A stretch of DNA of 57,606 nt, taken from contig NEWR02000009.1 in NCBI GenBank assembly GCA_002869885.2, forward strand, positions 23,464-81,069. The letters are read 5' to 3'. A program made the translations under genes and the position numbers. The notes under the pieces were generated by a model that did no database searches, had not been told where the DNA came from, and worked only from the letters and a program-made list of their open reading frames with translations. This DNA is from Nitrospira sp. CG24C. GTDB taxonomy: Bacteria; Nitrospirota; Nitrospiria; Nitrospirales; Nitrospiraceae. Below, piece after piece: positions 16,819 through 25,330 of this stretch. Each line of letters begins with the position of its first letter. Within the stretch, counting starts at the first letter, position 1.

Positions 16819-18221
16819 ATGTGAGAAACCGGGTGGCTCTTGGAAGCATAGTACTCGCATTGCTGGGGCTAATCTCGCTCCCTAGTCCGTCGGTCGCGAG
16901 CGATCAGTCGCGAGCGACAGAAATCATTCAGCAGACCTGTGTGCAATGTCACAGGCTGGAAGGTCAGGCCGATTCTCGTTTCAATCTCAAGGCGCCCGAC
17001 CTGATCTGGGCCGGCAGCAAGTATCAGCGGCCCTGGTTGATCCGGTGGCTGACGGGCAAAGAAGCGCCCTTGTATGCGAAGGGCTATCGATGGGATCTGA
17101 CCGAAGTTCCGTCGAAACATCCGATGGTCACCGAGTCGGAGGCCAATGCCATCGCCGACTACTTTGCTGAGCACAACAAGGATCCTCGCGTGAAGGTCGG
17201 AGCGTTCGATCTTTCGAAGGTGACGAAGTTCGATGCTGCATTCGGTGGCATGGCCTACAAGGCGCACGCCTGCCTCGGTTGTCACGTGATCGAAGAGAAC
17301 GGTAAGTTCATCGGCGGCCCGCAGAGCGCATCGCTCGTGGCGGCTGGACAGAGGTACGACCAGGATTGGCTCTTCCGTTTCGGACTGAATCCGCAAGACT
17401 TCGTGCCGCATAGCGGCGAGTTCCTCGCTGATGCAACGGAGCCACAGCTCCGCGCAGTGATCGGCTTCCTCATGGTGCAGGGCGTGAAGGACTTCAAGTA
17501 TTACGAGCCCTGGACGAGCCCGGAGTTCGGGATGGCCAGCGTGGATCGCGGGAAGGTGATTTATAAAGAATATTGTTCGCAATGTCACGGAGCGACGGGC
17601 AAAGGGGACGGACCGGCGGCTTCCGGCCTGGAACCTAAGCCGGCGATTCATGCCAACATTCCATTTGAGAAGCTTCCGAGTGAGTATTTGTACAACGTCA
17701 TCAATCATGGCGGAGTGGCAATAGGCAAATCTCCGAATATGCCCTATTGGAATTTGACGATTGGTCAGCAGGGCGTGGCCGATGTGATCGCGTATCTGAA
17801 GACGACCTTCAAAGGTGTCCCGGATATGGCGGCTGCCCAAAGGGGGGGAGCAGGGGTAACCTGTGTGCAACCGCGCAAGACGGCACAGGCGCCGGACGAA
17901 TTCTTGACCAAGACGAATCTGCTTCCTGCTTCAAGCGGAGCGATTCAGGCAGGGAAGACACTCTACTTGAAGACAGCCCAACCAGTGGCTTGTGCGATGT
18001 GTCATGGAGAACAGGGTGACGGGAAGGGTATCATGGGAGCAGCCTTGGTGCCCCCGCCCAGGAATTTCACGTGTAGTTCGATGATGAAAGACATTCCCGA
18101 TGGTCATCTGTTCTGGGTCATCAAGAACGGCTCGCCTGGAACAGGGATGATGTCGTTTGCCGGGTTGCCTGATGAGCAGGTGTGGCAACTGATTCACTAT
18201 GTTCGGTCGCTGGCGAAGTAG
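16815..18221 (+). CDS. Tetraheme cytochrome c
   Basis: 468 residues with signal peptide (LALLGLISLPSPSVAS) and four CxxCH sites in four cytochrome c domains: CVQCH (42-46), CLGCH (153-157), CSQCH (254-258) and CAMCH (393-397). Methionines in suitable positions include Met104, Met309 and Met445. The last domain contains GHLFWVIKNGSPGTGM, the same pattern found in the monoheme cytochromes at 20477, 22147, 22685 and 35016. Those could therefore be partners or derivatives of this domain. It is coupled to osmC. It is likely a periplasmic electron carrier; the pathway is unknown. Confidence 0.9.
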   Translation: MNVRNRVALGSIVLALLGLISLPSPSVASDQSRATEIIQQTCVQCHRLEGQADSRFNLKAPDLIWAGSKYQRPWLIRWLTGKEAPLYAKGYRWDLTEVPSKHPMVTESEANAIADYFAEHNKDPRVKVGAFDLSKVTKFDAAFGGMAYKAHACLGCHVIEENGKFIGGPQSASLVAAGQRYDQDWLFRFGLNPQDFVPHSGEFLADATEPQLRAVIGFLMVQGVKDFKYYEPWTSPEFGMASVDRGKVIYKEYCSQCHGATGKGDGPAASGLEPKPAIHANIPFEKLPSEYLYNVINHGGVAIGKSPNMPYWNLTIGQQGVADVIAYLKTTFKGVPDMAAAQRGGAGVTCVQPRKTAQAPDEFLTKTNLLPASSGAIQAGKTLYLKTAQPVACAMCHGEQGDGKGIMGAALVPPPRNFTCSSMMKDIPDGHLFWVIKNGSPGTGMMSFAGLPDEQVWQLIHYVRSLAK

Positions 18222-18290
18222 AGGGGTAAGGGGGGAAGGTGTAGGGGTAAAGGGATAAAGTTTGGGGGAAATAAACGTGAACGTCAAGGA
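18222..18290. repeat. GGGGTAA/GGGATAA word reiteration
   Basis: After the tetraheme gene the sequence is a chain of GGGGTAA-, GGTGTAG- and GGGATAA-like words. It resembles one arm of the palindrome at 34575-34680 without its partner arm. No gene. Confidence 0.4.
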
Positions 18291-18300
18291 GTAGGAAAAC

Positions 18301-18660
18301 ATGGCGACATTTATTATTTCCGGCAGCCGAGGCACTGATGATCCGACCATGGCAACGTTGCCGTTCATGGCAGCGAAGGTTGCGAAAGAGCAAGGGCACG
18401 AGGTTGTGCTTTGGCTCTGGAATGAAGCGGTCACGCTTGGGCGCAAAGGAACTGCGGATCATGTGACGGGGGTGAATCTGACGCCACTGAAAGATCTATT
18501 GGCAGCCGTGCAAACGGCGAATATCCCCATCTGGGTCTGCGGAGCCTGCGCGGTTGCGCGTCAGATCGGTGCGGGAGAACTTGTTTCTGGCGCGACGATC
18601 AAGGGCATGACAGACTATATCAAGGCCGTCGCCGAACGTGACCGCAACGTGGCATTCTGA
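18301..18660 (+). CDS. DsrE/DsrF-like family protein
   Basis: 119 residues fitting the DsrE fold: FIISGSRGTDDPTMATLPF at the N-terminus, a central Rossmann-like arrangement, and a Cys pair in WVCGACAVAR (Cys80, Cys83). DsrE-type proteins carry persulfides in sulfur transfer, or serve unknown roles. The ribosome-binding site CAAGGAGTAGG is good. Placement just after TsdA-like, OsmC and tetraheme genes supports a sulfur-trafficking reading, which remains inference. Confidence 0.85.
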   Translation: MATFIISGSRGTDDPTMATLPFMAAKVAKEQGHEVVLWLWNEAVTLGRKGTADHVTGVNLTPLKDLLAAVQTANIPIWVCGACAVARQIGAGELVSGATIKGMTDYIKAVAERDRNVAF

Positions 18661-18687
18661 TAGCGCGGCGAAGAAAGGAAGCTCTGT

Positions 18688-19722
18688 ATGGCAACCGATA
18701 GCGAATCGGCAGGGAAGTCAAAGGGTCGAGCTGGCCGGCGGGATGAGGCGGACATCGATGAGAGCAATGAGCTGGAGACCATTCCCACGATGGTGCCGCG
18801 GGAAGGGGACGGCTATCGACTCCCGCGCACCGGATCTGTCGGCCAGGGGCTGGGGCGTATCGGCGAATTGGGCAGTGCCTTGACCGAGGATGATCTCCGA
18901 AGGGTCAATACGAGAAAAGGTTTTATCCAATTGCTCGAGAGCAAAGCCGTCGATATCGAGGAGGTGCGCAAGACGCTGCTATATGAGCAAGAATTGCGGC
19001 AATTACAAGTTGAATTGGTCAGGCTCCAACGGTGGGTGCAGAACAAGGGTGAACGAATTGCGATCCTGGTCGAAGGGCGCGATGCGGCAGGGAAGGGCGG
19101 CACGATCCGTCGATTCACCGAGCATCTGAACCCTCGCGCCATGAGGGTGGTCGCGCTGCCCAAACCCTCGGATGAAGAACGGGGGCAGTGGTACTTTCAG
19201 CGCTATATCCGCCAGCTGCCCAACAAGGGCGAGATCGTGTTCTTCGACCGTAGTTGGTACAACCGGGCGGTGGTCGAACCGGTGATGGGATTCTGTAGTA
19301 AGAAGGAGCACCAGCGGTTTCTGCAGCAGGTTCCTGAATTCGAACATATGCTCTACGAAGACGGCGTGACGATCATCAAGTTTTGGTTCTCCATCTCCAA
19401 GGAGGAGCAAGCGAAGCGATTCGACGCGCGCCGGCAGAATCCGCTCAAACAATGGAAGTTGAGCCCGGTCGATGACAAGGCGCAAGAGCTGTGGGATTCC
19501 TATACCCGGCACAAAGAGGAAATGTTCAGCAAGACGCACACGACATTCAGTCCCTGGATTATCGTGAAGGCCAATGACAAACAGGCGGCGAGATTGGAAA
19601 GCCTCCGGTACGTACTGAATTTGTTGCCCTACAACGGCAAGGACGAAGCTCCGATGCGTCTGGCGCCGGATCCCAACGTGATTATGCGATTCCACCGCAA
19701 GATGGTGGTTCTGGATTTGTAA
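18688..19722 (+). CDS. ppk2: Polyphosphate kinase 2
   Basis: PPK2 transfers phosphate between polyphosphate and nucleoside phosphates in the cytoplasm. The 344-residue protein has the P-loop EGRDAAGKGGTIRRF, the Walker B/lid region VFFDRSWYNRAVVEPVMGF, and the conserved WKLSPVD...WDSYTRHKE segment, followed by the C-terminal helical end. The N-terminal 60 residues are charged and low-complexity, as in many family members. The single PPK2 domain points to class I-type or related activity; direction (GTP/ATP synthesis or polyP synthesis) cannot be read. It stands slightly apart from dsrE (27 bp). Confidence 0.93.
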   Translation: MATDSESAGKSKGRAGRRDEADIDESNELETIPTMVPREGDGYRLPRTGSVGQGLGRIGELGSALTEDDLRRVNTRKGFIQLLESKAVDIEEVRKTLLYEQELRQLQVELVRLQRWVQNKGERIAILVEGRDAAGKGGTIRRFTEHLNPRAMRVVALPKPSDEERGQWYFQRYIRQLPNKGEIVFFDRSWYNRAVVEPVMGFCSKKEHQRFLQQVPEFEHMLYEDGVTIIKFWFSISKEEQAKRFDARRQNPLKQWKLSPVDDKAQELWDSYTRHKEEMFSKTHTTFSPWIIVKANDKQAARLESLRYVLNLLPYNGKDEAPMRLAPDPNVIMRFHRKMVVLDL

Positions 19723-19826
19723 TGAATGGGCGAACGCGGCACGACACAACACAAGAGCAAGACCGCTCCAAATGAGAGAAGGGGCGGGGTCAATCAAGGA
19801 CACAACGAATATAGGAGGAACCAGTC

Positions 19827-20426
19827 ATGATGAATGCTTCTAGATATGCAGCTATCCTCGTATGGGGATCAGTCGTACTCTTCGGTGCTAATGTCCAAAC
19901 TGTTCGAGCTGATGGAGATCACGGAGGAATGATGTGTGGCGACATGTGTGAAGGCCACGGACATGACAATCAAGCCGGGCACAGTAGCCATGACCTGAAG
20001 CATCTCCTCAAGCATGGGAAGGAGATCGGCCTCACATCTGAGCAAATCAGCAAGCTGAAAACCATGCAGCTCGACCTGAGTCGGGCGCAAGTCAGAGCGG
20101 AGGCCGACATCAAAGTCGCAACACTCGAGTTGCATGCGTTGGTAGAGGACGAGAAGGCTGACTCGGCAGCGATTCAGGCCAAGGTGGACCAGCTCAAGAA
20201 GGCGGAAGGCGGTCTTTTGTTCACGACGATCAGGTCGCGGCGCGACGCGAATGCGATATTGACTCCAGAACAGCGTGAGAAAGAACACGCATCTCGGGAA
20301 AAAATGATGGAAATGATGATGGGGGGAGAGGGCCAGCATTCCGGTGGAATGAGTGGGATGAAAGGCATGGGGCATGGGAAAGGTGGCGGAGTTGGAAAAG
20401 AGGGGGCAGCTGAGCATAAACATTAA
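19827..20426 (+). CDS. Spy/CpxP-like periplasmic protein
   Basis: 199 residues. A signal peptide is followed by a Met/Cys/His-rich segment (GDHGGMMCGDMCEGHGHD), then an all-helical CpxP/Spy-type region with LTSEQISKLKTMQLDLS and ILTPEQREKEHA, the two LTxxQ motifs of the family. The C-terminus is again Met/Gly/His-rich. Spy-like proteins act as periplasmic chaperones or heavy-metal sensors. The metal-ligand-rich ends favour a metal role here. RBS AGGAGGA. The cytochrome at 20477 follows by 50 bases and shares the Met/Gly-rich tail style. Confidence 0.85.
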   Translation: MMNASRYAAILVWGSVVLFGANVQTVRADGDHGGMMCGDMCEGHGHDNQAGHSSHDLKHLLKHGKEIGLTSEQISKLKTMQLDLSRAQVRAEADIKVATLELHALVEDEKADSAAIQAKVDQLKKAEGGLLFTTIRSRRDANAILTPEQREKEHASREKMMEMMMGGEGQHSGGMSGMKGMGHGKGGGVGKEGAAEHKH

Positions 20427-20476
20427 GGCATCAGCCGGCCTTAGACAGCACAGTTTCTCAGCGAAGGAGGAAGGTG

Positions 20477-21040
20477 ATGAAGCCGAGTATGTTTCAGCTA
20501 CTGATCATCGTGGCCTTTTCTGCCATTCCTGCCGGTGCTGCCGAACGGCACATGATGCAATCGTTGGTGCCGGCCGACAAGCGGGCCGAAGCGCGCGCAC
20601 TCATGAGTCCATTGCCGAAATCCCCTGAAACCGTTGCGCAAGGCAAGGTGATCTACGACGGCAAGGGCGCCTGTTTCAACTGTCATGGGAAAGAGGGAGA
20701 CGGCAATGGGTCTTTGGCCGCTCAACTAAATCCTTCGCCCCGCAATTTCCGGCACCATGGATTCTGGCGCCATCGGACGGAAGGCGAAATTTTCTGGGTG
20801 ATCAAGCACGGATCGCCCGGTACCGGTATGGTTGGATTTGGAGAGCAACTGACGGACGGAGAGATCTGGTCCCTCATCCAGTACATCAGAAACTTCGGCG
20901 GAGAGCATGGGCCAGGCATGATGGGCAGAGGACAAGGTATGGGGCCAATGATGGGGTCGGGAAGCGGCATGGGTGGAATGGGGCAAGGCAGGCCGAGGGG
21001 CGGGATGGGTAGCTGTGAGGGTGACGCCTGTGGCCGATAA
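20477..21040 (+). CDS. Monoheme cytochrome c with Met/Gly-rich tail
   Basis: 187 residues: signal peptide (LIIVAFSAIPAGAA), CFNCH heme site (66-70), and GEIFWVIKHGSPGTGM with Met118 as likely axial ligand. About 45 extra C-terminal residues are dominated by Gly and Met (MMGRGQGMGPMMGSGSGM) and end with two cysteines. The paralogue at 22685 lacks this tail. The tail could bind Cu(I). ATG 20477 follows GGAGGAAGG; the GTG at 20474 is less likely. Confidence 0.9.
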   Translation: MKPSMFQLLIIVAFSAIPAGAAERHMMQSLVPADKRAEARALMSPLPKSPETVAQGKVIYDGKGACFNCHGKEGDGNGSLAAQLNPSPRNFRHHGFWRHRTEGEIFWVIKHGSPGTGMVGFGEQLTDGEIWSLIQYIRNFGGEHGPGMMGRGQGMGPMMGSGSGMGGMGQGRPRGGMGSCEGDACGR

Positions 21041-21118
21041 CCGTAATGCTCAATTTTCGTGGTGGAGTATTCAACACGGATCTCTAGTGCAGTGCGTCAT
21101 AAGTGGCCGTACACACCG

Positions 21119-21275
21119 TTCGTGCTGAGCCTGTCGAAGCATGAGCCCTTCGACTCCGCTCAGGACAGGCCTGTCGAAGCCTGCGGTGAGCACGGTCGAA
21201 TCGGATGAGTCGAATCGGATGAACAGAAGTCGTTGAAACCATGAACCCTTCGACAAGCTCAGGGCGAACGGAATA
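21119..21275. repeat. REP-like palindromes (CTTCGACA...CTCAGG type)
   Basis: Several copies in both orientations of a short palindromic unit, such as GAGCCTGTCGAAGC, CCCTTCGACTCCGCTCAGG and CCCTTCGACAAGCTCAGGGC, occupy the space between a cytochrome and the DUF1264 gene. The same unit appears in frame inside the RND pump gene at 40356-40405. No gene is present in 21041-21431. Confidence 0.8.
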
Positions 21276-21431
21276 TGTCAAGAAATGTTAAACGTGCTGC
21301 ACTAGCTCCCTAAAAATAAGTTGAATCCTTTTAAAGCTATGTGTCTCCCACAGTCAGTCGAACGTGTACGGTCGTTCTCGGCCTAGATGAGCTAGGCTGA
21401 GGCTCCCCGTGCCAAACCACAGGAGGTCTCC

Positions 21432-21971
21432 ATGATTCGAGCATTGAGTATCGCATCGGTATTGAGTTTCGCCGTGTTCTCTATGGGAGCTGCGTTTGCT
21501 CAGGAGCACGCCCCTGCTCCAGCCGCTCCTGCGGCGGAGAAGAAGCCGGGTCCGGCTGATGGCTTTACTCTTCATGTTATGGCCCCCCACAAATTTGAAG
21601 ACGGCACAGTGCATGGCCCGTATCACCATTATTGCAAGGGAATTTCTCCTGAAATTCTGCAATGTCTACTGTTTGAATCGACCGATCCCAATGCGCGGCT
21701 CACGGATGTCGAGTATTTCGTGGCCAAGTCCGTCTCGCGGAAGGATGTACCGCTGAAAGCCTGGAACAAGTACTACCATGACCACGAGGTAGAGATTGCC
21801 ACCGGTCGTGTCCAGATTCTCGATATGCCAGAAGCCCAAGCCAAGGAAGTCGCCGCAGTTGCGGCTCAGACAGACGGGATCATCTTCCATCTCTGGCCGG
21901 ATGGAGCCAAAGCGCCCACAGGAGTGGTTGGTCACCCGCAGTCCGTCGGACACAAGCATCGAACGAAGTAA
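21432..21971 (+). CDS. DUF1264-family exported protein
   Basis: 179 residues: signal peptide (LSFAVFSMGAAFA), an Ala/Pro linker, then the DUF1264 (oil-body-associated-like) domain. The domain carries HVMAPHKFEDGTVHGPYHHYCKG, CLLFES and WNKYYHDHEVEI. The function of the family in bacteria is unknown. The dense His residues (HGPYHHYC, YYHDHE) could bind metal. RBS AGGAGG at 21421. It is followed by palindromic element 2. Confidence 0.88.
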   Translation: MIRALSIASVLSFAVFSMGAAFAQEHAPAPAAPAAEKKPGPADGFTLHVMAPHKFEDGTVHGPYHHYCKGISPEILQCLLFESTDPNARLTDVEYFVAKSVSRKDVPLKAWNKYYHDHEVEIATGRVQILDMPEAQAKEVAAVAAQTDGIIFHLWPDGAKAPTGVVGHPQSVGHKHRTK

Positions 21972-21972
21972 G

Positions 21973-22085
21973 TAGCCAGCGTAACAAGCCCGGTTTGTCT
22001 GGTTTATCTAGTTTTCTGGTTGCCTGCTTTACCCAAATAAACAAGACAAACCAAACAGACCAAATGGACAAGCTGGGCTGGCGAG
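21973..22085. repeat. TCTGGTTTG-word palindrome (element 2)
   Basis: The left arm CCGGTTTGTCTGGTTTATC with TCTGGTTGC and the right arm AAACAAGACAAACCAAACAGACC pair imperfectly. An outer GCCAGC...GCTGGCG pair encloses them. It lies just after the DUF1264 stop and before the cytochrome at 22147. Confidence 0.8.
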
Positions 22086-22146
22086 GGGAACCTGGCAACA
22101 GGTTCTCCTCGCTCTGCTCTATCTTATTCGAAGAAGGACTTTCGTC

Positions 22147-22614
22147 ATGACCAATCGAGTCGGGATTACGTCGATGATGTTATTGGTGGTTGGGACCCTC
22201 GTGATTGTCGAGGGCCTGACGTGGGCGGCTGACAAAGCTGTCATGCGCCCACGTGTGCCACGCGATCAAATCGAAGCTGCCCGTGTTGTGACGAATCCGC
22301 TCCCTGCCGACGAGGAAACGATTGCGAAGGGCAAAGCGTTGTATGAAGGGAAAGCCTTTTGCAAGGTCTGTCATGGGCCGGATGGGAAAGGACTGGGGGG
22401 AGATATTGCGCCGGGGAGCCTGAAAGGCCCCTTACCGAGAGATTTCACCGACAAGAAGTGGCAAGTTGCTCGCACCGATGGGGAACTGTTCTGGATTTTG
22501 AAGAATGGCAGCAAGGGTACGGCGATGGCTCCCTTTATTCCCCTCGTACTGACGGAAGAAGAAGCGTGGCAGGTGTTGCGATATGTGCGGTCATTCGCGG
22601 CAGTAAAGCAGTGA
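22147..22614 (+). CDS. Monoheme cytochrome c
   Basis: 155 residues: signal peptide ending near WAA, CKVCH heme site (72-76), then GELFWILKNGSKGTAM with Met127 as probable ligand, and VLRYVRSF at the end. It belongs to the same subfamily as the last domain of the tetraheme protein and the cytochrome at 35016. The loop has KGTAMAP instead of PGTGM. It is followed 70 bases later by a third subfamily member, so this is a local paralogue array. Confidence 0.9.
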   Translation: MTNRVGITSMMLLVVGTLVIVEGLTWAADKAVMRPRVPRDQIEAARVVTNPLPADEETIAKGKALYEGKAFCKVCHGPDGKGLGGDIAPGSLKGPLPRDFTDKKWQVARTDGELFWILKNGSKGTAMAPFIPLVLTEEEAWQVLRYVRSFAAVKQ

Positions 22615-22684
22615 TATGTCTGCCCAAACGATGTCTGCTGGTCCCATGGAGAAGCTGACGCCGTCCTTTCAATGGAGAAAGGCG

Positions 22685-23128
22685 ATGAAGCCGCGTATGT
22701 TGCCGTTGCTGGTCGTTGTGGTTTTTCTTACCATCCCCTCCTGGGCTGCCGAACGGCAGAGGGTCCAGTTGTTGGTGCCGGCCGACAAGCTGGCCGAGGC
22801 GCGCGCGCTCACGAGCCCCTTGCCGAATTCCCCTGAGACCGCCGCGCAGGGGAAGGCGATTTATGACGGCAAGGGTGCCTGCTTCAGGTGTCATGGGAAA
22901 GATGGGGACGGTAATGGGCCTTTGGCCGCCCGGTTGAATCCCTCACCGCGCAATTTCCAGGACCACGGATTCTGGAGCCAGCGTACGGAAGGCGAAGTCT
23001 TCTGGTTGATTAAAAACGGATCGCCCGGTACCGGCTTAGTTGGATATGGAGATCAACTGACGGACGGAGAGATCTGGACCCTCATCCAGTACCTCCGCAG
23101 CTTCACCGGTGAGCATGGGCCGGCATGA
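22685..23128 (+). CDS. Monoheme cytochrome c lacking the usual Met ligand
   Basis: 147 residues, about 75% like the protein at 20477 over the shared length. Heme site CFRCH (66-70). Where all relatives have PGTGM, this one has PGTGL (Leu118, codon TTA), and the mature protein contains no methionine at all. The heme is therefore five-coordinate or uses another ligand, for example the His in NFQDHGFW. It may bind a gas or small ligand. Start 22685 follows GGAGAAAGG; the longer frame from 22616 lacks a ribosome-binding site. Confidence 0.88.
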   Translation: MKPRMLPLLVVVVFLTIPSWAAERQRVQLLVPADKLAEARALTSPLPNSPETAAQGKAIYDGKGACFRCHGKDGDGNGPLAARLNPSPRNFQDHGFWSQRTEGEVFWLIKNGSPGTGLVGYGDQLTDGEIWTLIQYLRSFTGEHGPA

Positions 23129-23366
23129 TGGGACAGGGTGAAGGATGGGCTGCCTCTAAATCCAACTCAAATCCATAACGATTTATCTTCTGTTTCACGG
23201 GTTCTACAATTGCCTATCTCATCCGCGTTGCGGGTTGTTGCCTTTTGCGACAGCGCTCTTTTCTCCTAAGACCTGGAATGCCCCAGGGGCAGGTCTCCGC
23301 TCCTCATGCATTTCTTTAAGGGCTCGTCAATTCACAGCAATCGGCGATTGCCTGGATCTGCTTTTC
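23129..23366. other. Intergenic, no gene seen
   Basis: Only short frames without domains. It precedes the sigma-54-like site at 23367. Confidence 0.4.
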
Positions 23367-23382
23367 TGGCATGGCCTTCGCT
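23367..23382 (+). promoter_or_regulatory. Weak sigma-54-like promoter upstream of ytxH-like gene
   Basis: TGGCATGGCCTTCGCT keeps GG and GC at -24/-12 spacing but deviates from TGGCAC and TTGCA. Start near 23393, about 32 bases before the ATG. Confidence 0.3.
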
Positions 23383-23424
23383 TTTCAATCAAAGAGAACC
23401 CTGTTTACCCAAGGAGGAACTGTT

Positions 23425-23736
23425 ATGGGCAATCGAGAGACGCAATGTTCGGCGCCGGCTGTTGTACTCGCATTGTTAGGGGGAGCTGTGGCTGGAGTGG
23501 TGGCAGGCCTTCTTCTTGCCCCCAAGTCCGGGGAAGAAGCGCGGCGAGCCTTGAAAGACTATGCGAGAAAAACGGAGGAAGAAGTTCTAGAAAGGGCGAA
23601 GGAGGTGCGAGCCGCCCTTGATGAGACCATCGATCGTGGCACAAGGTTCATCGCAGAGAAAACGGTGGCTGTCGAGGCGGCGGTGAAAGCCGGGCGAGAG
23701 ACCATGAAGGAAAAAGTGGACAAATGTTGCAACTGA
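23425..23736 (+). CDS. YtxH-domain protein
   Basis: 103 residues from ATG 23425 (RBS AAGGAGGA). One Gly/Ala-rich membrane helix (LALLGGAVAGVVAGLLLAPKSGEEARR) is the hallmark of YtxH proteins. A long charged, amphipathic tail follows (EEVLERAKEVRAALDETIDRG) and ends KVDKCCN with two cysteines. YtxH proteins are general-stress-associated, with unknown biochemical role. It stands alone between cytochrome genes. Confidence 0.85.
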   Translation: MGNRETQCSAPAVVLALLGGAVAGVVAGLLLAPKSGEEARRALKDYARKTEEEVLERAKEVRAALDETIDRGTRFIAEKTVAVEAAVKAGRETMKEKVDKCCN

Positions 23737-23851
23737 CGTTGCCGTCGTCGGAGAGTGATGGTGCGATTGAGAATTCGCTGATCTTGCGTGTCAAGGGCTG
23801 AAAATCGATACCGACGAACTAACTCGTTGATTTATCTTAGAAAAGCTCATA

Positions 23852-24370
23852 ATGTCTCTGGTTTTGCCCCTACCATTATATAGGGAGAAGCAGGCCCTCC
23901 TTGGAAGAGTCGCTCTGGGGGCTCTTTGTCTTGTGTTATCAACTGGATGCAGCAAGGCATATCCTTTCCACGGGGAACAGCGCCCCAATCCCTATCTCAC
24001 CTCCGATACCAGGCACTCCATTCAATTGTCGTCACCGGCAGGGAAAGAACATCGTGCGGTGATGTTGCAGCATCTGGAATCCATTCAGGTGATCGTGAAC
24101 GCGCTGGTTGAGGAGGACTACGAGTTGGCAAAAGGCTTGACCGAATCCCACCTGGGATTCTTCATGCATCGGCAGGCGATGGCGCAGCAGCAGCCAGAAA
24201 ATTTTCCACCCGCCTATCACGACTTGGCCATGGCGCATCATGCGGCGGCGGAAGAGTTGGCGCGCATCATCCCCACGAAAGACCTGAAGCAGATCTTGCC
24301 GCAGTTCAATAACGTGATGAAGGCCTGTGTCGCCTGTCATTTGGAGTTTAAAGTCAAAAGCGGTTCGTGA
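23852..24370 (+). CDS. Class II (c'-like) monoheme cytochrome lipoprotein
   Basis: 172 residues with a lipobox (LSTGC, Cys33). A helical domain with HRAVMLQHLESIQ early carries CVACH (159-163) near the C-terminus, the four-helix class II layout. The sequence is related in plan to 7294-7767 but diverged. His/Met-rich helix 3 (MAHHAAAEELA). Role unknown; possibly gas binding or electron carriage. The start has only a weak upstream site, so the N-terminus is less certain. Confidence 0.82.
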   Translation: MSLVLPLPLYREKQALLGRVALGALCLVLSTGCSKAYPFHGEQRPNPYLTSDTRHSIQLSSPAGKEHRAVMLQHLESIQVIVNALVEEDYELAKGLTESHLGFFMHRQAMAQQQPENFPPAYHDLAMAHHAAAEELARIIPTKDLKQILPQFNNVMKACVACHLEFKVKSGS

Positions 24371-24394
24371 AACGCTTCTTAAGGGATAAGAGCG

Positions 24395-24470
24395 TATGGC
24401 CGATGGCTTATAGCTGATGGTACGGACCTTCTGTTTTTATTCTGAACCATACACTATCAGCTATATGTTC
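24395..24470. repeat. Imperfect palindrome of GCTATCAGC/AGCTGATGG words
   Basis: The left arm (24395-24425) contains CGATGGCTTATAGCTGATGG and the right arm (24444-24470) contains CCATACACTATCAGCTAT. The two are complementary around a T-rich loop (CTGTTTTTATTC). It is similar in design to the TCTGGTTTG elements but with a different word. A terminator for the upstream cytochrome gene is possible. Confidence 0.55.
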
Positions 24471-24562
24471 TTCGCTTGCATGAACAAGGAGTCTCACGAG
24501 TGAGCAGCACACCATCAGCGAGCTCTATGAACAAGATTATGATCGATTGGAAGGGTAATGTG

Positions 24563-25021
24563 ATGAGTGGCTCGACGCATAAACCTCTCCGAGGACTTAT
24601 TCTTGCCTGCTTTCTTCTGGTGGGGATCCAGATCACAGACATCTCTCAAATGAATGCCTGGGCTGGTCCCTCGCCGTCGCCCAAGAGCACAATGCCGGCA
24701 GGCGATGCCGAGCGGGGCAGAGCGGTCTTCAACGGGAAGGGTGTCTGCTACTACTGCCACGGCGTTGATGGAAACAGGGACCAACGACCGCAACTCACAG
24801 CTGACACAACCGCGCTCATTGCTCAACTTAATCCGCCACCGGTCGATCTGAAAAATCCGATGGCACTACACCTGAAAAATGATAAACAGCGCGCGCGCGC
24901 GATCAGGGGAGGACACCCTGGCACAGGCATGTTTCCGGACAAGAGGATGACGGATCAGGAGCTCACTGACACGTTGGCTTATCTGGCTCTCCTCCGGGGC
25001 GAAGGTTCGCCAAAGCGATAA
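24563..25021 (+). CDS. Monoheme cytochrome c
   Basis: 152 residues from ATG 24563 (GGAAGGGTAATG upstream). Signal peptide, CYYCH heme site (62-66), Met123 in GGHPGTGMFP as likely ligand, and a short terminal helix (LTDTLAYLALLRG). More diverged than the other cytochromes in this stretch, with a longer loop between heme and ligand. The frame is open to 24476, but that part is not protein-like. Confidence 0.85.
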   Translation: MSGSTHKPLRGLILACFLLVGIQITDISQMNAWAGPSPSPKSTMPAGDAERGRAVFNGKGVCYYCHGVDGNRDQRPQLTADTTALIAQLNPPPVDLKNPMALHLKNDKQRARAIRGGHPGTGMFPDKRMTDQELTDTLAYLALLRGEGSPKR

Positions 25022-25330
25022 TAAGAGAGGGTTAGACGTCTTGGCACACTGCAGCCGTTGATCTCGTACAACAACTCGGTTTCATCGCGGCGCTGTATCG
25101 GTTGCCTCTCTACTTGGCGTCGGGGTTGCTGTTGACAAGGTCATAATCTGTGCTGGATCCGGGGATCTGCATGCCGAATAGAGTGCCCGGTTCCGGGCTG
25201 AGATTCACCACGAGTTTTGACGGCTGGTGTTCTCGTGCCACCCATAGCTGGATGGTACTGTCCCCGTGGTATACGTCGTCGTTCTTGTACCAAGCGCCAA
25301 TCTTATGGACGGTTCCTCTCCCCACAAGAA
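25022..25330 (-). other. Possible small minus-strand ORF or gene remnant
   Basis: Minus-strand frame 25412-25110 overlaps the end of the next gene. Its last ~70 codons look protein-like (GAWYKNDDVYHGDSTIQLWV, then NLSPEPGTLFGMQIPG) and stop at 25110. I find no ribosome-binding site and no family. It may be the relic of a small exported protein. The rest of the interval holds nothing recognisable. Confidence 0.3.
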
